Shown: positions 7,285 through 14,853, counted from the stretch's first letter. The stretch: DNA of 28,029 nucleotides from JBFGFG01 sp041627475 (GCA_041627475.1 JBFKQZ010000009.1:1-28029); one strand, 5' to 3'. The notes: generated by a model not told the origin, from the letters alone. Translations and numbers: made by a program.

Positions 7285-8211
7285 ATGCTGCTGTGGGCGG
7301 CGGTCGCGGTCGCCGGGCTCTACGTCACCGTCGTGTCGAGCCGACACGCGGTCGACCACGCGGTGCGGCTGGCGTCGTCGCTCGGCATCCCGGCCTTCGT
7401 CGTCGGCATCACCGTCATGGCGGTGGGGACGGACCTGCCGGAGATCGCGAACTCGATCGTGGCCTCGGTGGGTGGGCACGGCGACCTCAACGTCGGTGAC
7501 TCGATCGGCTCCGCGGCGACGCAGGTCACGCTCGGGCTGGGCCTGCTCCCGCTCCTCGCCGGTGCGTTCGTGGTCCGCCCTGCGCGCGTGCGCATCGTGG
7601 GTGGCCTGACCGTGGTGGCGCTGGCCGTCGGCGCACTGCTGCTGCGCGACGGCGACCTGTCGCGACTCGACGCGACCGTGCTCGTGGGCCTGTGGATCGT
7701 GAGCACCGTCGTCGTCTGGCTGCGGGCCCCGGTCGACGGGCAGGAAGAGCTGCCACTGGCCACGGGGCACCGCTGGCGCCACGGGGTCCGGGCGCTGCTG
7801 TGGCTCGCGCTGCTCGGGGCCGGTGCCGCCGCCGTCGTGACCGGTCTCGTACGGATCGCCGAGGAGCTCGCGGTCCCGCTCTACCTGGTCAGCTTCTTCG
7901 GCGCGGCGATCGGGACGTCGCTGCCGGAGATCGTCGTGGACGTCACGGCCCTGCGTCGGCACCAGGCCGATCTCGCGGTCGGCGACATCTTCGGCTCGAG
8001 CATGGTGGACGCCACCCTCTCGATCGGCATCGGCCCGCTCGTCGCACCGACGCTGGTGACGGCCGACCTCGCGGTCCGGGGCAGCATCGCCGCGGCCGTC
8101 GTGATCGGGCTGGCGACCCTGCTGCTCGCAGCACGCGGCCGCCACACCGTCGCGACGGGCATCGCGCTGCTGCTCCTGTACGCGGCCTTCTACCCGGCCA
8201 TGCTCGTGTGA
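7285..8211 (+). CDS. Sodium/calcium-antiporter-family (CaCA, YrbG-like) membrane protein
   Basis: Integral membrane protein of 308 residues with about ten hydrophobic segments in two inverted halves. The two alpha-repeats are clear. The first reads GITVMAVGTDLPEI, then DLNVGDSIGSAATQ; the second reads FFGAAIGTSLPEI, then DLAVGDIFGSSMVD. Members exchange Ca2+ or other cations for Na+ or H+ across the plasma membrane. In the archaeal exchanger NCX_Mj the ion site uses a Glu in each GT(S)xPE motif plus an Asn and an Asp in the second part of each repeat. Here the usual GNxxGSN motif is GD-x-x-GS in both repeats, so ion preference could differ. ATG 7285 follows GAGGA at 7274-7278. It converges with the small membrane-protein gene. 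Confidence 0.87.
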   Translation: MLLWAAVAVAGLYVTVVSSRHAVDHAVRLASSLGIPAFVVGITVMAVGTDLPEIANSIVASVGGHGDLNVGDSIGSAATQVTLGLGLLPLLAGAFVVRPARVRIVGGLTVVALAVGALLLRDGDLSRLDATVLVGLWIVSTVVVWLRAPVDGQEELPLATGHRWRHGVRALLWLALLGAGAAAVVTGLVRIAEELAVPLYLVSFFGAAIGTSLPEIVVDVTALRRHQADLAVGDIFGSSMVDATLSIGIGPLVAPTLVTADLAVRGSIAAAVVIGLATLLLAARGRHTVATGIALLLLYAAFYPAMLV

Positions 8212-8232
8212 GCGGGAGACCGGGTCACACCG

Positions 8233-8619
8233 TCAGGGCAGGCGCACGCCTGCGGCCAGTGCGGTGGCCAGCGCTGCCGCGACCGTCGTCGCGACCAGGC
8301 CGGCCGACGGACCCAGCATGGCCATGCCCGCACGGCGGCGACCATGGGCGGACCAGGTCAGCGTCGGGGTCCTGACGGGGGCCCGCTGGACGTCGGCCGC
8401 GACCCACGTCCCCTGCGGCTGTGGGGCAGCACCCCAGCCCCCGGCACGGTCGTCGTCACCATCGTCACCGAAGAGCACGTCGTCGGTGAGGTCCACGACC
8501 GGCGCGGTCGGGACGGCGCGCTCCATCGGCCGCGACAGCCCCGCGAGCAGTCGCTCCAGCGTCTCGACCGTGGGCGGTGCCGAGAGCGGTGGCGGGTACG
8601 ACGAGTTCACGTGGTGCAT
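8233..8619 (-). CDS. Hypothetical protein with C-terminal membrane helix
   Basis: Open frame of 128 residues that I do not recognise. It has a Pro-rich N terminus, a predicted helix (VETLERLLAGLSRPMERAV), a strongly acidic patch (DLTDDVLFGDDGDDD at about 43-57), a basic stretch (HGRRR at 92-96) and one hydrophobic segment at about 100-124 ending the protein. The layout suggests a tail-anchored or single-pass protein with most of the chain in the cytoplasm. ATG at 8617-8619 lacks a strong ribosome site, and GTG at 8608-8610 (nine bases downstream) is an alternative. It lies 91 bases downstream of the histidine kinase on the same strand and could be its cotranscribed neighbour. Confidence 0.55.
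   Translation of the reverse strand: MHHVNSSYPPPLSAPPTVETLERLLAGLSRPMERAVPTAPVVDLTDDVLFGDDGDDDRAGGWGAAPQPQGTWVAADVQRAPVRTPTLTWSAHGRRRAGMAMLGPSAGLVATTVAAALATALAAGVRLP
8238..8253. terminator. Possible hairpin between convergent genes
   Basis: GCAGGC (8238-8243) and GCCTGC (8248-8253) form a 6-bp stem with a 4-base loop, 27 bases after the antiporter stop and within the last codons of the opposing gene. There is no T-run, so the call is weak. Confidence 0.28.
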
Positions 8620-8710
8620 GTCAGTTGCATCGGCAGCCTCCGACGACGTCGCCAGTCACGACCCGCGGACCGCGTCCCGTGTTGCGCCAGCCGCACACCG
8701 GCGTCCGCCC

Positions 8711-10351
8711 TCAGACCGAGACTGCGCCGATCGGCTCGGTCGGCAGCTCGACGACGAACCGGGTGGTCGGCGCGTCCGGGTCGATCCGCACGTCGCCGCC
8801 CATGGCCCGCACCAGGTCCCGGCTGATGCCGAGACCGAGACCGGTCCCGCGGGAGTGGTTCGTGATCGACCCCAGCTGGACGAAGCGCTCGAACACGGCC
8901 TCGTGGTGGTCGTCGGGGATCCCCGTCCCGCCATCGGTCACCGACAGCAGGGCGTGGCTCTCGGTGACGTCCCAGTCCACGACCACCGGCTCCTCCCCGT
9001 GGACGAAGGCGTTGTCGAGGAGGTTGAGCAGCACCTGTCGCCCGCGATCGGGGTCCAGCCAGACCTTCACCCCCTCGTCGCCGCGGACCTCGGGCGTGCG
9101 GCCCAGCTCGTGGAGCACCTCCGCGACCAGGTCCGCCACGTGGACGTACGTCGGCCGGTAGTCGAGCGTGCCGGCGTCACTGCGTCCGACGGTCAGCAGG
9201 TCCTCGACCAGCATGCGCAGCCGGTTGCCCTGTCGCAGGACCAGCTCGTGCAGCTCCTGCTCCTGCTCGGGGTCGAGCGTCGCGGCGTGGTCGCGCAGCG
9301 TCTCCGCCGCGCCGACGATGGCCGCCACCGGCGTGCGCAGCTCGTGGCTGGTCAGCGCGACGAAGTCGGTCCGCAGCAGGTCGAGCGCGCGATGGCGGGC
9401 CGCGAGCTCGGCCTCCTCGTCCAGCAACCGGGCCGCGTGCACGGCCAGACCGACCTGCGTCGCGAACTCCTCGAGGTCGTCCTCGAGCCGGGACGGGTCG
9501 CCCACCACGAGCGTCCCGAGCGCCACCTCACCGTGCCGGACGGGCACCGCCGTCGACGCCCCGACGTCCGCCATGTCACCGGCGCCGACGTCCACCCGTG
9601 GACCGACCCCCTCCAGCTCCAGCGTGAGCTGCACGGCGCTCGCCCCGGTGACCTGCAGCACCGTGTCGACGAGACGCTGGCTGACGTCGAGCACGCTGCC
9701 GCCCACACCACCGGCGAGCACGGCGTGGACGGCGGCAGCCCGGTCGTGCTCGTGCTCGGCGACCCGCCGGGCCTCCTCGGCCGCGGCGGTCGCCGCATCT
9801 GCGGCGAGGCGGCCGGCAGCAGCCGTCTCGTAGAGGTGCGCCGTGATCATCCCGACGATGCCGGCGATGAGGACGGTCACGACGGCCGGGTCCACACCGA
9901 ACGGCAGGTCGTACACCCCGACTGCCAGGACGCCCCGCAGCACGTAGGCGACGGCCACGCCCGCCGTGCCACCGAGGGCACCCCGGTAGCCGAACCGCAC
10001 CGCGCCCAAGAGCGGTACCAGCAGCGCCGGCGACGGTGCCTCCAGCGCCACGAAGGCGTGGAGCGGGGCCTGCGCCAGCAGCACGAGCGCGTCCAGCGCG
10101 TAGGTCCGGCGCATCCAGCGCCGCAACGCCGCCGCGTCCGGTGCGCTCCGCAGCCACCGCAGCGAGACGATGCCGAGCACGGCGAGCAGCCCGAGGCTGG
10201 TCACCTCGAGCACCTCCTCGAGCGGTGGGTGGACGACCTGGTCGGTCACCGTGAGGAGGATCCCGACGACGCCACCGATGATCCGGAACCAGCTGATGAG
10301 GCGCTCGCTGGCATGGGCGAGCGACGTCTCCCGCACCGCACCCTGGCTCAT
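8711..10351 (-). CDS. Membrane-bound GAF-domain sensor histidine kinase
   Basis: Protein of 546 residues. Residues about 18-175 carry about six hydrophobic helices (a multi-pass sensor region of unknown ligand). A short linker leads to a GAF-like domain at about 205-310 and then the kinase core. The phosphoacceptor is H336 in SHELRTP, the N-box N447 in NLLDNAF, the G1 box DGGTG at 473-477, the F-box VFERF, and the G2 box GTGLGLG at 502-508. All catalytic motifs are intact, so it should autophosphorylate. No response regulator lies nearby, making it an orphan kinase in this window. The start is ATG at 10349-10351, preceded on its strand by GAGGG; earlier in-frame starts would add an unlikely Arg-rich leader. 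Confidence 0.92.
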   Translation of the reverse strand: MSQGAVRETSLAHASERLISWFRIIGGVVGILLTVTDQVVHPPLEEVLEVTSLGLLAVLGIVSLRWLRSAPDAAALRRWMRRTYALDALVLLAQAPLHAFVALEAPSPALLVPLLGAVRFGYRGALGGTAGVAVAYVLRGVLAVGVYDLPFGVDPAVVTVLIAGIVGMITAHLYETAAAGRLAADAATAAAEEARRVAEHEHDRAAAVHAVLAGGVGGSVLDVSQRLVDTVLQVTGASAVQLTLELEGVGPRVDVGAGDMADVGASTAVPVRHGEVALGTLVVGDPSRLEDDLEEFATQVGLAVHAARLLDEEAELAARHRALDLLRTDFVALTSHELRTPVAAIVGAAETLRDHAATLDPEQEQELHELVLRQGNRLRMLVEDLLTVGRSDAGTLDYRPTYVHVADLVAEVLHELGRTPEVRGDEGVKVWLDPDRGRQVLLNLLDNAFVHGEEPVVVDWDVTESHALLSVTDGGTGIPDDHHEAVFERFVQLGSITNHSRGTGLGLGISRDLVRAMGGDVRIDPDAPTTRFVVELPTEPIGAVSV

Positions 10352-10427
10352 GTGACCCTCACCCCCGCGGCGGACGCCCCCCGGTCGTCGCCAGGTGCAG
10401 CGTGCCACAGCGAGGGCCGTGCGGTCC

Positions 10428-10745
10428 TCAGAACGGGGCGGACGGATCGTCACCGACACCGTCGAGACGGTCCAGGCCACCGTCGTCGCCGGTGTCGTCC
10501 GGCGCCTCGTCCCCCTGTTCCGCGGCGAGCTCCTCGCACGCGGCCTGCAGGGTCGTGCGGTGCGTCGCGAGCTCGTCCATCAGCTGGCGGTGCATCGGCA
10601 GGAGCTCGCCGACCAGCTCGTTGGCCTCCCGCACGAGCCGGATGGCCTCGGCCGGGTCGGCCGCGAGTGCCTCCCGACCGATCCGGTCGAGCCGCTCGAG
10701 GTTGGCCGCGTAGGCCGCGGCGTCGACGGGTTCGTGCTCAGTCAT
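10428..10745 (-). CDS. Small helical protein coupled to xseA; candidate ExoVII small subunit
   Basis: Protein of 105 residues. Residues about 8-75 are predicted to be continuous helix with heptad-like leucines (YAANLERLDRIG, EAIRLVREANELVGELL, LMDELATHRTTLQAACEEL), and the tail is acidic and disordered (DEAPDDTGDDGG). XseB, the small subunit of exonuclease VII, is a short helical protein usually encoded directly after xseA, and this gene's ATG overlaps the end of the large-subunit gene (ATGACTGA). That makes it the positional counterpart. The sequence does not show the usual XseB pattern (LExIVxxLE...LYExGxxL), so identity is inferred mainly from position and helix content. It could be an unrelated helical partner. 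Confidence 0.6.
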   Translation of the reverse strand: MTEHEPVDAAAYAANLERLDRIGREALAADPAEAIRLVREANELVGELLPMHRQLMDELATHRTTLQAACEELAAEQGDEAPDDTGDDGGLDRLDGVGDDPSAPF

Positions 10746-12108
10746 GGGGGTCCTCCTCGTCGACGGTGGCGCCGAAGGTGGTCGTGGCGGTCGTGACGCG
10801 GACGTGCGCGCCCGGTCGCGGTCCGGTGGGCGGCAGGGGCTGGCCGTCGTCGTCGGTGACCAGGGCGAACCCCCGCCGCAGCAGCCCGGGCAGCCGGCCT
10901 GCTGCCTCGTGGGCCGTCGCGAGCTCGCGGCGCAGCCGGCCGACCACGGCATCGGTGTGCTGCACAGCGGCAGCGAGGTCCCGGCGCAGTGCCGGGCCCG
11001 GGTCGCCGATCGCGTCCAGCGTCGCCCGGAGGCGGTCCAGCAGTGGGTCGCGGCCCGCGAGGGTGTCGGCGACGGCGGCCACCCGGCGCACGTCGGCCAG
11101 GGTCGTGCGGGACGCCCGCGCGGCGACCGCCTCGGTCGCGGCCCCGGTCCGCTCGAGAGTCCCGACCGCCGCTGCGCCGACCCGGGCCGTCGCCCCGTCC
11201 ACCTGGCCGACCGTGGCGGCCACGGCCGGGGCCAGCCGACCCAGCAGCCGGTGGTTGTGGTTCACGAGCGCGGCGACAGCGGCGGACGCCTGCGCGTGGT
11301 TGTGCGCCACCAGCTTGGTCAGTGGCTGGTCGCGACCGTGCGCGAACCCGGCGACCACGGGCACGCCGGCCAGGTGCGCACGGTGGATGGCCTCGAGCAC
11401 CGGTTCGGCGTCCCACGCGCTGACGGGCGGCAGGTGCCCCCCGAAGGCGATCAGCACCGCGTCGACGCCAGCCCGGACGTGGTGGTCGAGGAGGGCCGGC
11501 ACGTCGACCGTGGCCGTCGCCGAGAGCGGGTGGATGCGGTGCCGGCAGAACGCCGGGGCCATGGCGTCGTGCTCCAGCACGCGCAGCGCCTCGTCCAGGT
11601 CGCCGTCGCCGGCGACCGAGATGAGCGCGCCCACGCGGCGCAGCACGGGCGGCAGCGGCGGACGCGCCGCGACCCACTGCTCGTCGACGATCCGCTGCCG
11701 CAGCCGTTCGACCGCGGCAGCGTCACGCGAGGCCGTCGCGATCGCGATCGTCTGGGTCCGCAGCTGGAGGCTGCCGTCGCCCGGCGCGATGCCGAGCTCG
11801 CCGACAGCGTCCACGACCGTGCCGGTCGTCAGGGCCTCGCTGACCGGTCCCCCGAGCGGGCGCTCCAGCCACCGCGCACGCCAGGCGAAGACGACGAGGC
11901 CGAGCCGGGGCGTGTCCCACGACGGGGCCGTGACGTCCTCGTCCACGAGCGTGACGAACTGGGTGCCACCGCGCGACGCGCCGGTGTCGACCACGCGACC
12001 GCGGACGTGCACCGGCCCCTCGATCGCCGCGCCGACGACCTCCTCGGCCACGGCGAACAGGTCCGACGGGGCCCACGTCGGCATCGCCGTCCGCTCGTCC
12101 TCGGCCAC
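10738..12108 (-). CDS. xseA: Divergent exonuclease VII large subunit
   Basis: Protein of about 456 residues. The N-terminal ~110 residues look like the OB-fold domain (VHVRGRVVDT, GTVVDAVGEL, GSLQLRTQTI). The core starts at PPLPPVLRRVGALIS and includes VDAVLIAFGG and GVPVVAGFAHGRDQPLTKLVAHNHAQASAAVAAL. A long helical region and the C-terminal LLRRGFALVTDDDGQPL with a small beta domain complete the XseA plan. Numbering from the ATG at 12084, an Asp near 160-164, H249 and D252 match the E. coli active-site D155, H238 and D241, but E. coli R205 (in RGGGS) is replaced by F214 (AFGG). GTG 12108 has GGAGG only 3 bases upstream but is 24 bases from a -10-like TACGCT (12138-12133). The ATG at 12084 is the alternative start. 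Confidence 0.75.
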   Translation of the reverse strand: MAEDERTAMPTWAPSDLFAVAEEVVGAAIEGPVHVRGRVVDTGASRGGTQFVTLVDEDVTAPSWDTPRLGLVVFAWRARWLERPLGGPVSEALTTGTVVDAVGELGIAPGDGSLQLRTQTIAIATASRDAAAVERLRQRIVDEQWVAARPPLPPVLRRVGALISVAGDGDLDEALRVLEHDAMAPAFCRHRIHPLSATATVDVPALLDHHVRAGVDAVLIAFGGHLPPVSAWDAEPVLEAIHRAHLAGVPVVAGFAHGRDQPLTKLVAHNHAQASAAVAALVNHNHRLLGRLAPAVAATVGQVDGATARVGAAAVGTLERTGAATEAVAARASRTTLADVRRVAAVADTLAGRDPLLDRLRATLDAIGDPGPALRRDLAAAVQHTDAVVGRLRRELATAHEAAGRLPGLLRRGFALVTDDDGQPLPPTGPRPGAHVRVTTATTTFGATVDEEDPHD

Positions 12109-12181
12109 GGTCCTCCAGCACGTCGGGCCGGCAGCGTAAGCGAGCCGTGCGACGCACCCGTGTCCGTCCACCGGACGTCGC

Positions 12182-12207
12182 GGAAGGTCGACGGCACTGG
12201 CACCGTT
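12182..12207 (+). promoter_or_regulatory. Possible SigR-type promoter for the FrnE-like gene
   Basis: GGAAG (12182-12186), 18 bases, then GTT (12205-12207, in CCGTTG). This is one base away from the SigR pattern GGAAT-N18-GTT. It would start transcription about 30 bases before the GTG at 12243. The gene product is a thiol oxidoreductase, a plausible target for thiol-stress control, but the motif is short and untested. Confidence 0.3.
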
Positions 12208-12242
12208 GTGCCGACCCCCCTCCCCCGTCCCGAGAGGTCATC

Positions 12243-12956
12243 GTGCTCGTCGAGATCTGGTCCGACGTCGTCTGCCCGTGGTGCGCCATCGGCAAGCGCC
12301 GCTTCGAGCAGGCCCTGGACGGCTGGGAGCACGCCGACGAGGTCACTGTCCGGTGGCGCTCCTTCGAGCTCGACCCGAACCGCAGCGGCACGGTCGAGGG
12401 TGACTACGTCGACCTGCTGGCCGGCAAGTACCGCACCAGCCGCGAGGAGGCGCAGTCGATGATCGACCGGATGACGGCTGCCGGCGCCGCCGAGGGCATC
12501 GACTTCCGCTTCGACATCGCCCGACCCGGCAACACGTTCGATGCGCACCGCCTCCTGCACCTCGCCGCCGACCGCGGCATCCAGGACCGGGTGAAGGACC
12601 GCTTCCTGCGCGGCTACCACAGCGAGGGCGTCGCGATCGCCGACCACGGCGCACTGACCGACCTCGCCGTCGACGCCGGCCTGGACCGCAGCGAGGTGAC
12701 GCGGGTGCTGGCCGGGGACGACCACGCGGACGCCGTCCGTGCCGACGAGGCCCAGGCGTACGAGTACGGGATCGGCGGCGTGCCGTTCTTCGTCGTCGAC
12801 CGGCAGGTCGGGATCTCCGGCGCCCAGCCCCCGTCGCACCTGCGCGCCGCGCTCGAACAGGTGCGGACGGCCGCGCCCACGCAGGACGCCGCAGCCCACG
12901 ACGACCACGCCCACGCCCCCGGCGAGACGTGCGTCGACGGGGTCTGCGCGGTCTGA
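12243..12956 (+). CDS. FrnE-type DsbA-family thiol oxidoreductase
   Basis: Cytoplasmic thioredoxin-fold protein of 237 residues with no signal peptide. The active-site CPWC is at residues 11-14 (IWSDVVCPWCAIGKRRFEQAL). The helical insertion typical of FrnE/HCCA isomerase-like DsbA proteins follows (GIDFRFDIARPGNTFDAHRLLHLA), then the cis-proline segment GIGGVPFFVVD. A His/Asp-rich stretch (AAHDDHAHAPGE) leads to a second cysteine pair, C230 and C235 (CVDGVC), a CX4C motif two residues from the C terminus. Deinococcus radiodurans FrnE has the same CPWC plus C-terminal CX4C arrangement. GTG 12243 is supported by GAGAGG at 12232-12237, 5 bases upstream. It is divergent from the ExoVII genes. Confidence 0.88.
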   Translation: MLVEIWSDVVCPWCAIGKRRFEQALDGWEHADEVTVRWRSFELDPNRSGTVEGDYVDLLAGKYRTSREEAQSMIDRMTAAGAAEGIDFRFDIARPGNTFDAHRLLHLAADRGIQDRVKDRFLRGYHSEGVAIADHGALTDLAVDAGLDRSEVTRVLAGDDHADAVRADEAQAYEYGIGGVPFFVVDRQVGISGAQPPSHLRAALEQVRTAAPTQDAAAHDDHAHAPGETCVDGVCAV

Positions 12957-12973
12957 CGAGCAGGACGTGACCG

Positions 12974-13007
12974 TCCGGGGCCCACTCCTCCCAGCGTGGG
13001 CCCCGGA
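12974..13007. terminator. Strong bidirectional terminator hairpin
   Basis: CCGGGGCCCAC (12975-12985) pairs perfectly with GTGGGCCCCGG (12996-13006), and T12974-A13007 extends it to 12 bp around a 10-base loop. It lies exactly between the convergent stops of the FrnE-like and PPOX genes. Confidence 0.8.
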
Positions 13008-13017
13008 ACGGTGGTCG

Positions 13018-13446
13018 TCAGCGGTCCTCCGGCCGGATGCGGCGGCCGGTCACCGACGTCGCGTGCATCGTCACCCAGTTGGTCCGGTACGTCGGGTTCG
13101 ACCAGGGCCGGACACCGGAGGCCCGCAGCTCCTCGAGCTTGTCGGGATCGGTCACGAGGTCCGCGCGCCCCTTGAGCAGCACGCTCCAGCCCGTGCCGTT
13201 GCGCTCGTCGTAGTGGTCCGCCTGGAACGTGGCCACGTGCTGCATGATCCCCGCGTCGAGCTTGGCACCCGGCGCGGACCGGAAGCAGACCTGGCCGTCC
13301 AGGACGACGTGGTTGACCGGCAGCACGGCGATCTCACCGCTGTCGATCATGGCGACCCGTCCGATCGGCACGGTGGCGAGGAGCTCCATGCACTCCTCCT
13401 GGTCGAGGATCTCCAGCCCCGACCGGTCCCTCATCTGCGCGGCCAT
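13018..13446 (-). CDS. PPOX-class split-barrel protein (second, unrelated copy)
   Basis: Protein of 142 residues of the pyridoxamine-phosphate-oxidase-like group commonly annotated as PPOX-family or nitroimidazole-resistance-like flavoproteins. Typical segments are LEILDQEECMELLATVPIGRVAMIDSGEIAVLPVNHVVLDGQVCFRSAPGAKLD (strands that bind the flavin phosphate), HVATFQADHYDERNGTGWSVLLKGRADLV, and a C-terminal TNWVTMHATSVTGRRI strand. It is only distantly similar to the PPOX protein at 6734-7195. Cofactor (FMN or F420) and substrate are unknown. ATG at 13444-13446 is preceded by AGGGAG 6 bases upstream, and a -10-like CACGCT lies 28 bases upstream (13480-13475 on the minus strand). Confidence 0.87.
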   Translation of the reverse strand: MAAQMRDRSGLEILDQEECMELLATVPIGRVAMIDSGEIAVLPVNHVVLDGQVCFRSAPGAKLDAGIMQHVATFQADHYDERNGTGWSVLLKGRADLVTDPDKLEELRASGVRPWSNPTYRTNWVTMHATSVTGRRIRPEDR

Positions 13447-13573
13447 CGTCGTCTCCCTCGTGTCCCTCGCTTGCAGCGTGTGGGGGGACGACCGGGCAGG
13501 CAGGGGGCGAAGGTCCCCTTGCTCGTGGGACCCACGCCGGCGTGGCATGCTCCGCCCGGTCAGGGAGGCCGCC

Positions 13574-13999
13574 ATGCCGTTCACCCACACCGTCCGTGTG
13601 CGCTACGCGGAGGTCGATGCCCAGGGCGTGGTCTTCAACGCCCACTGGTTGACCTACGCGGACGACGCGACGACCCGCTGGTTCGAGCACCTCGGCTACG
13701 ACCCCGCTGCCCTGTGGACGGGCGAGGACGCCCCGTTCGACATCATGGTGCGGGCGTCGTCGCTCGACTTCGTCGGCGCGGCGCACTTCGACGAGGAGGT
13801 CGCGCTCGACGTCGCGCCGGTGCGCATCGGCACCTCGTCGTTCGACCTGCGGTACGCCGCCCGGGTCGGGGACCGGCCGGCCGTCACGATCACGACGACC
13901 TACGTGGTGGTCGTGCCGGGCGAGCAGCGCTCCCGACCGATCCCCGACGACCTGCGCGCCCACCTGGAGCGCGAGCTCGTGCCGACGGTCACGTCGTGA
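13574..13999 (+). CDS. YbgC/4-hydroxybenzoyl-CoA thioesterase-family acyl-CoA thioesterase
   Basis: Single hotdog-fold protein of 141 residues. The N-terminal VRVRYAEVDAQGVVFNAHWLTYADDATTRWF is the family signature; D15 is the expected catalytic aspartate and the N17-equivalent positions follow. RASSLDFVGAAHFDEEVALDV and SSFDLRYAAR form the remaining strands. These enzymes hydrolyse acyl-CoA thioesters as tetramers in the cytoplasm; the acyl group is not predictable here. ATG 13574 follows GGGAGG at 13563-13568, with a -10-like CATGCT at 13546-13551. The stop codon overlaps the next gene's start (GTGA), so the two are probably translated together. Confidence 0.9.
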   Translation: MPFTHTVRVRYAEVDAQGVVFNAHWLTYADDATTRWFEHLGYDPAALWTGEDAPFDIMVRASSLDFVGAAHFDEEVALDVAPVRIGTSSFDLRYAARVGDRPAVTITTTYVVVVPGEQRSRPIPDDLRAHLERELVPTVTS

Positions 14000-14853
14000 C
14001 GCCGACGATCCGCCCGCTCGGGGACAGCGACGAGTCGGACGTCGTGGCGTACGTGACGACCGCGCAGGACGACCCGGCACGGCACGTCACCTTCGTCGGG
14101 GTGGGTGCCGCCTCGGTCCGCAACGACCTCACGGCGATCGACGACTGGCGGGACCAGACGTTCGTCGCGACCGGACCGGACGGCCACGTCGTCGGGGTGC
14201 TGCTCGTCGACACCGACGACGAGCTCGGCCGCTGCTGGTGGCTCGGCCCCTGGGCCGACGACGAGGCCACCGCCCGCGCACTCCTGGACGCCGCCGCGCC
14301 GCTCGTGGCCGACCTGCACCGCCGCGAGTTCGCCCCCGACGCGCGCAACACCGTCCAGGCGGACCTCGCGACGGACCTCGGCTACGGGCCCCGTGAGGCG
14401 AGTGCGATCCTCGCCCTGGACCTGACGACGTGGGAGGACCCCCCGGACGCCGTGACGGTCCTGCCGTTGGACACCGAGGACCGCGACGACGTCGCCGCCC
14501 TGCACGACCGGCTGTTCCCCGGCACCCACACACCCGGCCGGCGCCTGGTGCGGGACGACGGGACCAGCGTGCTCGTCGTCGGTGAGCCACCCGTGGGCTA
14601 CGTCGCGACCCAGGTGCAGGGCGACGGCTCGGTGTACGTCGACTTCCTCGGGGTCGACCCGGGGGCGCGGGGGCGCGGGTACGGCCGGGCACTCGTCGCC
14701 GCCGCACTCCGTCGGGCCGCCGCCGATGGCGTCGACCGCGCCTACCTGACGGTGCGGGTCGGCAACGCGGGCGCCCGCGCCCTCTACGCCTCGCTCGGCT
14801 TCGACGAGGAGCGGATCGCGCAGCCCTTCACCCTGGAGCCTCGCCGGGGGTGA
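13996..14853 (+). CDS. GNAT-family N-acetyltransferase, probable tandem-domain
   Basis: Protein of 285 residues. The C-terminal half is a clear GNAT domain: motif A VDFLGVDPGARGRGYGRALVAAAL (acetyl-CoA pyrophosphate loop RGRGYG at about 225-230) and motif B YLTVRVGNAGARALYASLGFDEER. The N-terminal ~145 residues (TIRPLGDSDESDVVAYV, HVVGVLLVDTDDE, ADLATDLGYGPREASAILAL) look like a second, degenerate GNAT fold lacking the acetyl-CoA loop. The substrate is unknown. The GTG at 13996 overlaps the thioesterase stop as GTGA. The 3' end overlaps the convergent hypothetical gene by 26 bases. Confidence 0.85.
   Translation: MTPTIRPLGDSDESDVVAYVTTAQDDPARHVTFVGVGAASVRNDLTAIDDWRDQTFVATGPDGHVVGVLLVDTDDELGRCWWLGPWADDEATARALLDAAAPLVADLHRREFAPDARNTVQADLATDLGYGPREASAILALDLTTWEDPPDAVTVLPLDTEDRDDVAALHDRLFPGTHTPGRRLVRDDGTSVLVVGEPPVGYVATQVQGDGSVYVDFLGVDPGARGRGYGRALVAAALRRAAADGVDRAYLTVRVGNAGARALYASLGFDEERIAQPFTLEPRRG

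Noticed and set aside
8264..12139. Long plus-strand open frame of about 1,291 codons.
   Set aside because: It lies antisense to the histidine kinase and ExoVII genes, which have clear motifs, and its translation is low-complexity Arg/Ser/Ala.
12739..14853. Long plus-strand frame that would extend the GNAT protein N-terminally.
   Set aside because: It overlaps the FrnE, PPOX and thioesterase genes; the GTGA overlap at 13996 and the domain boundary mark the start.
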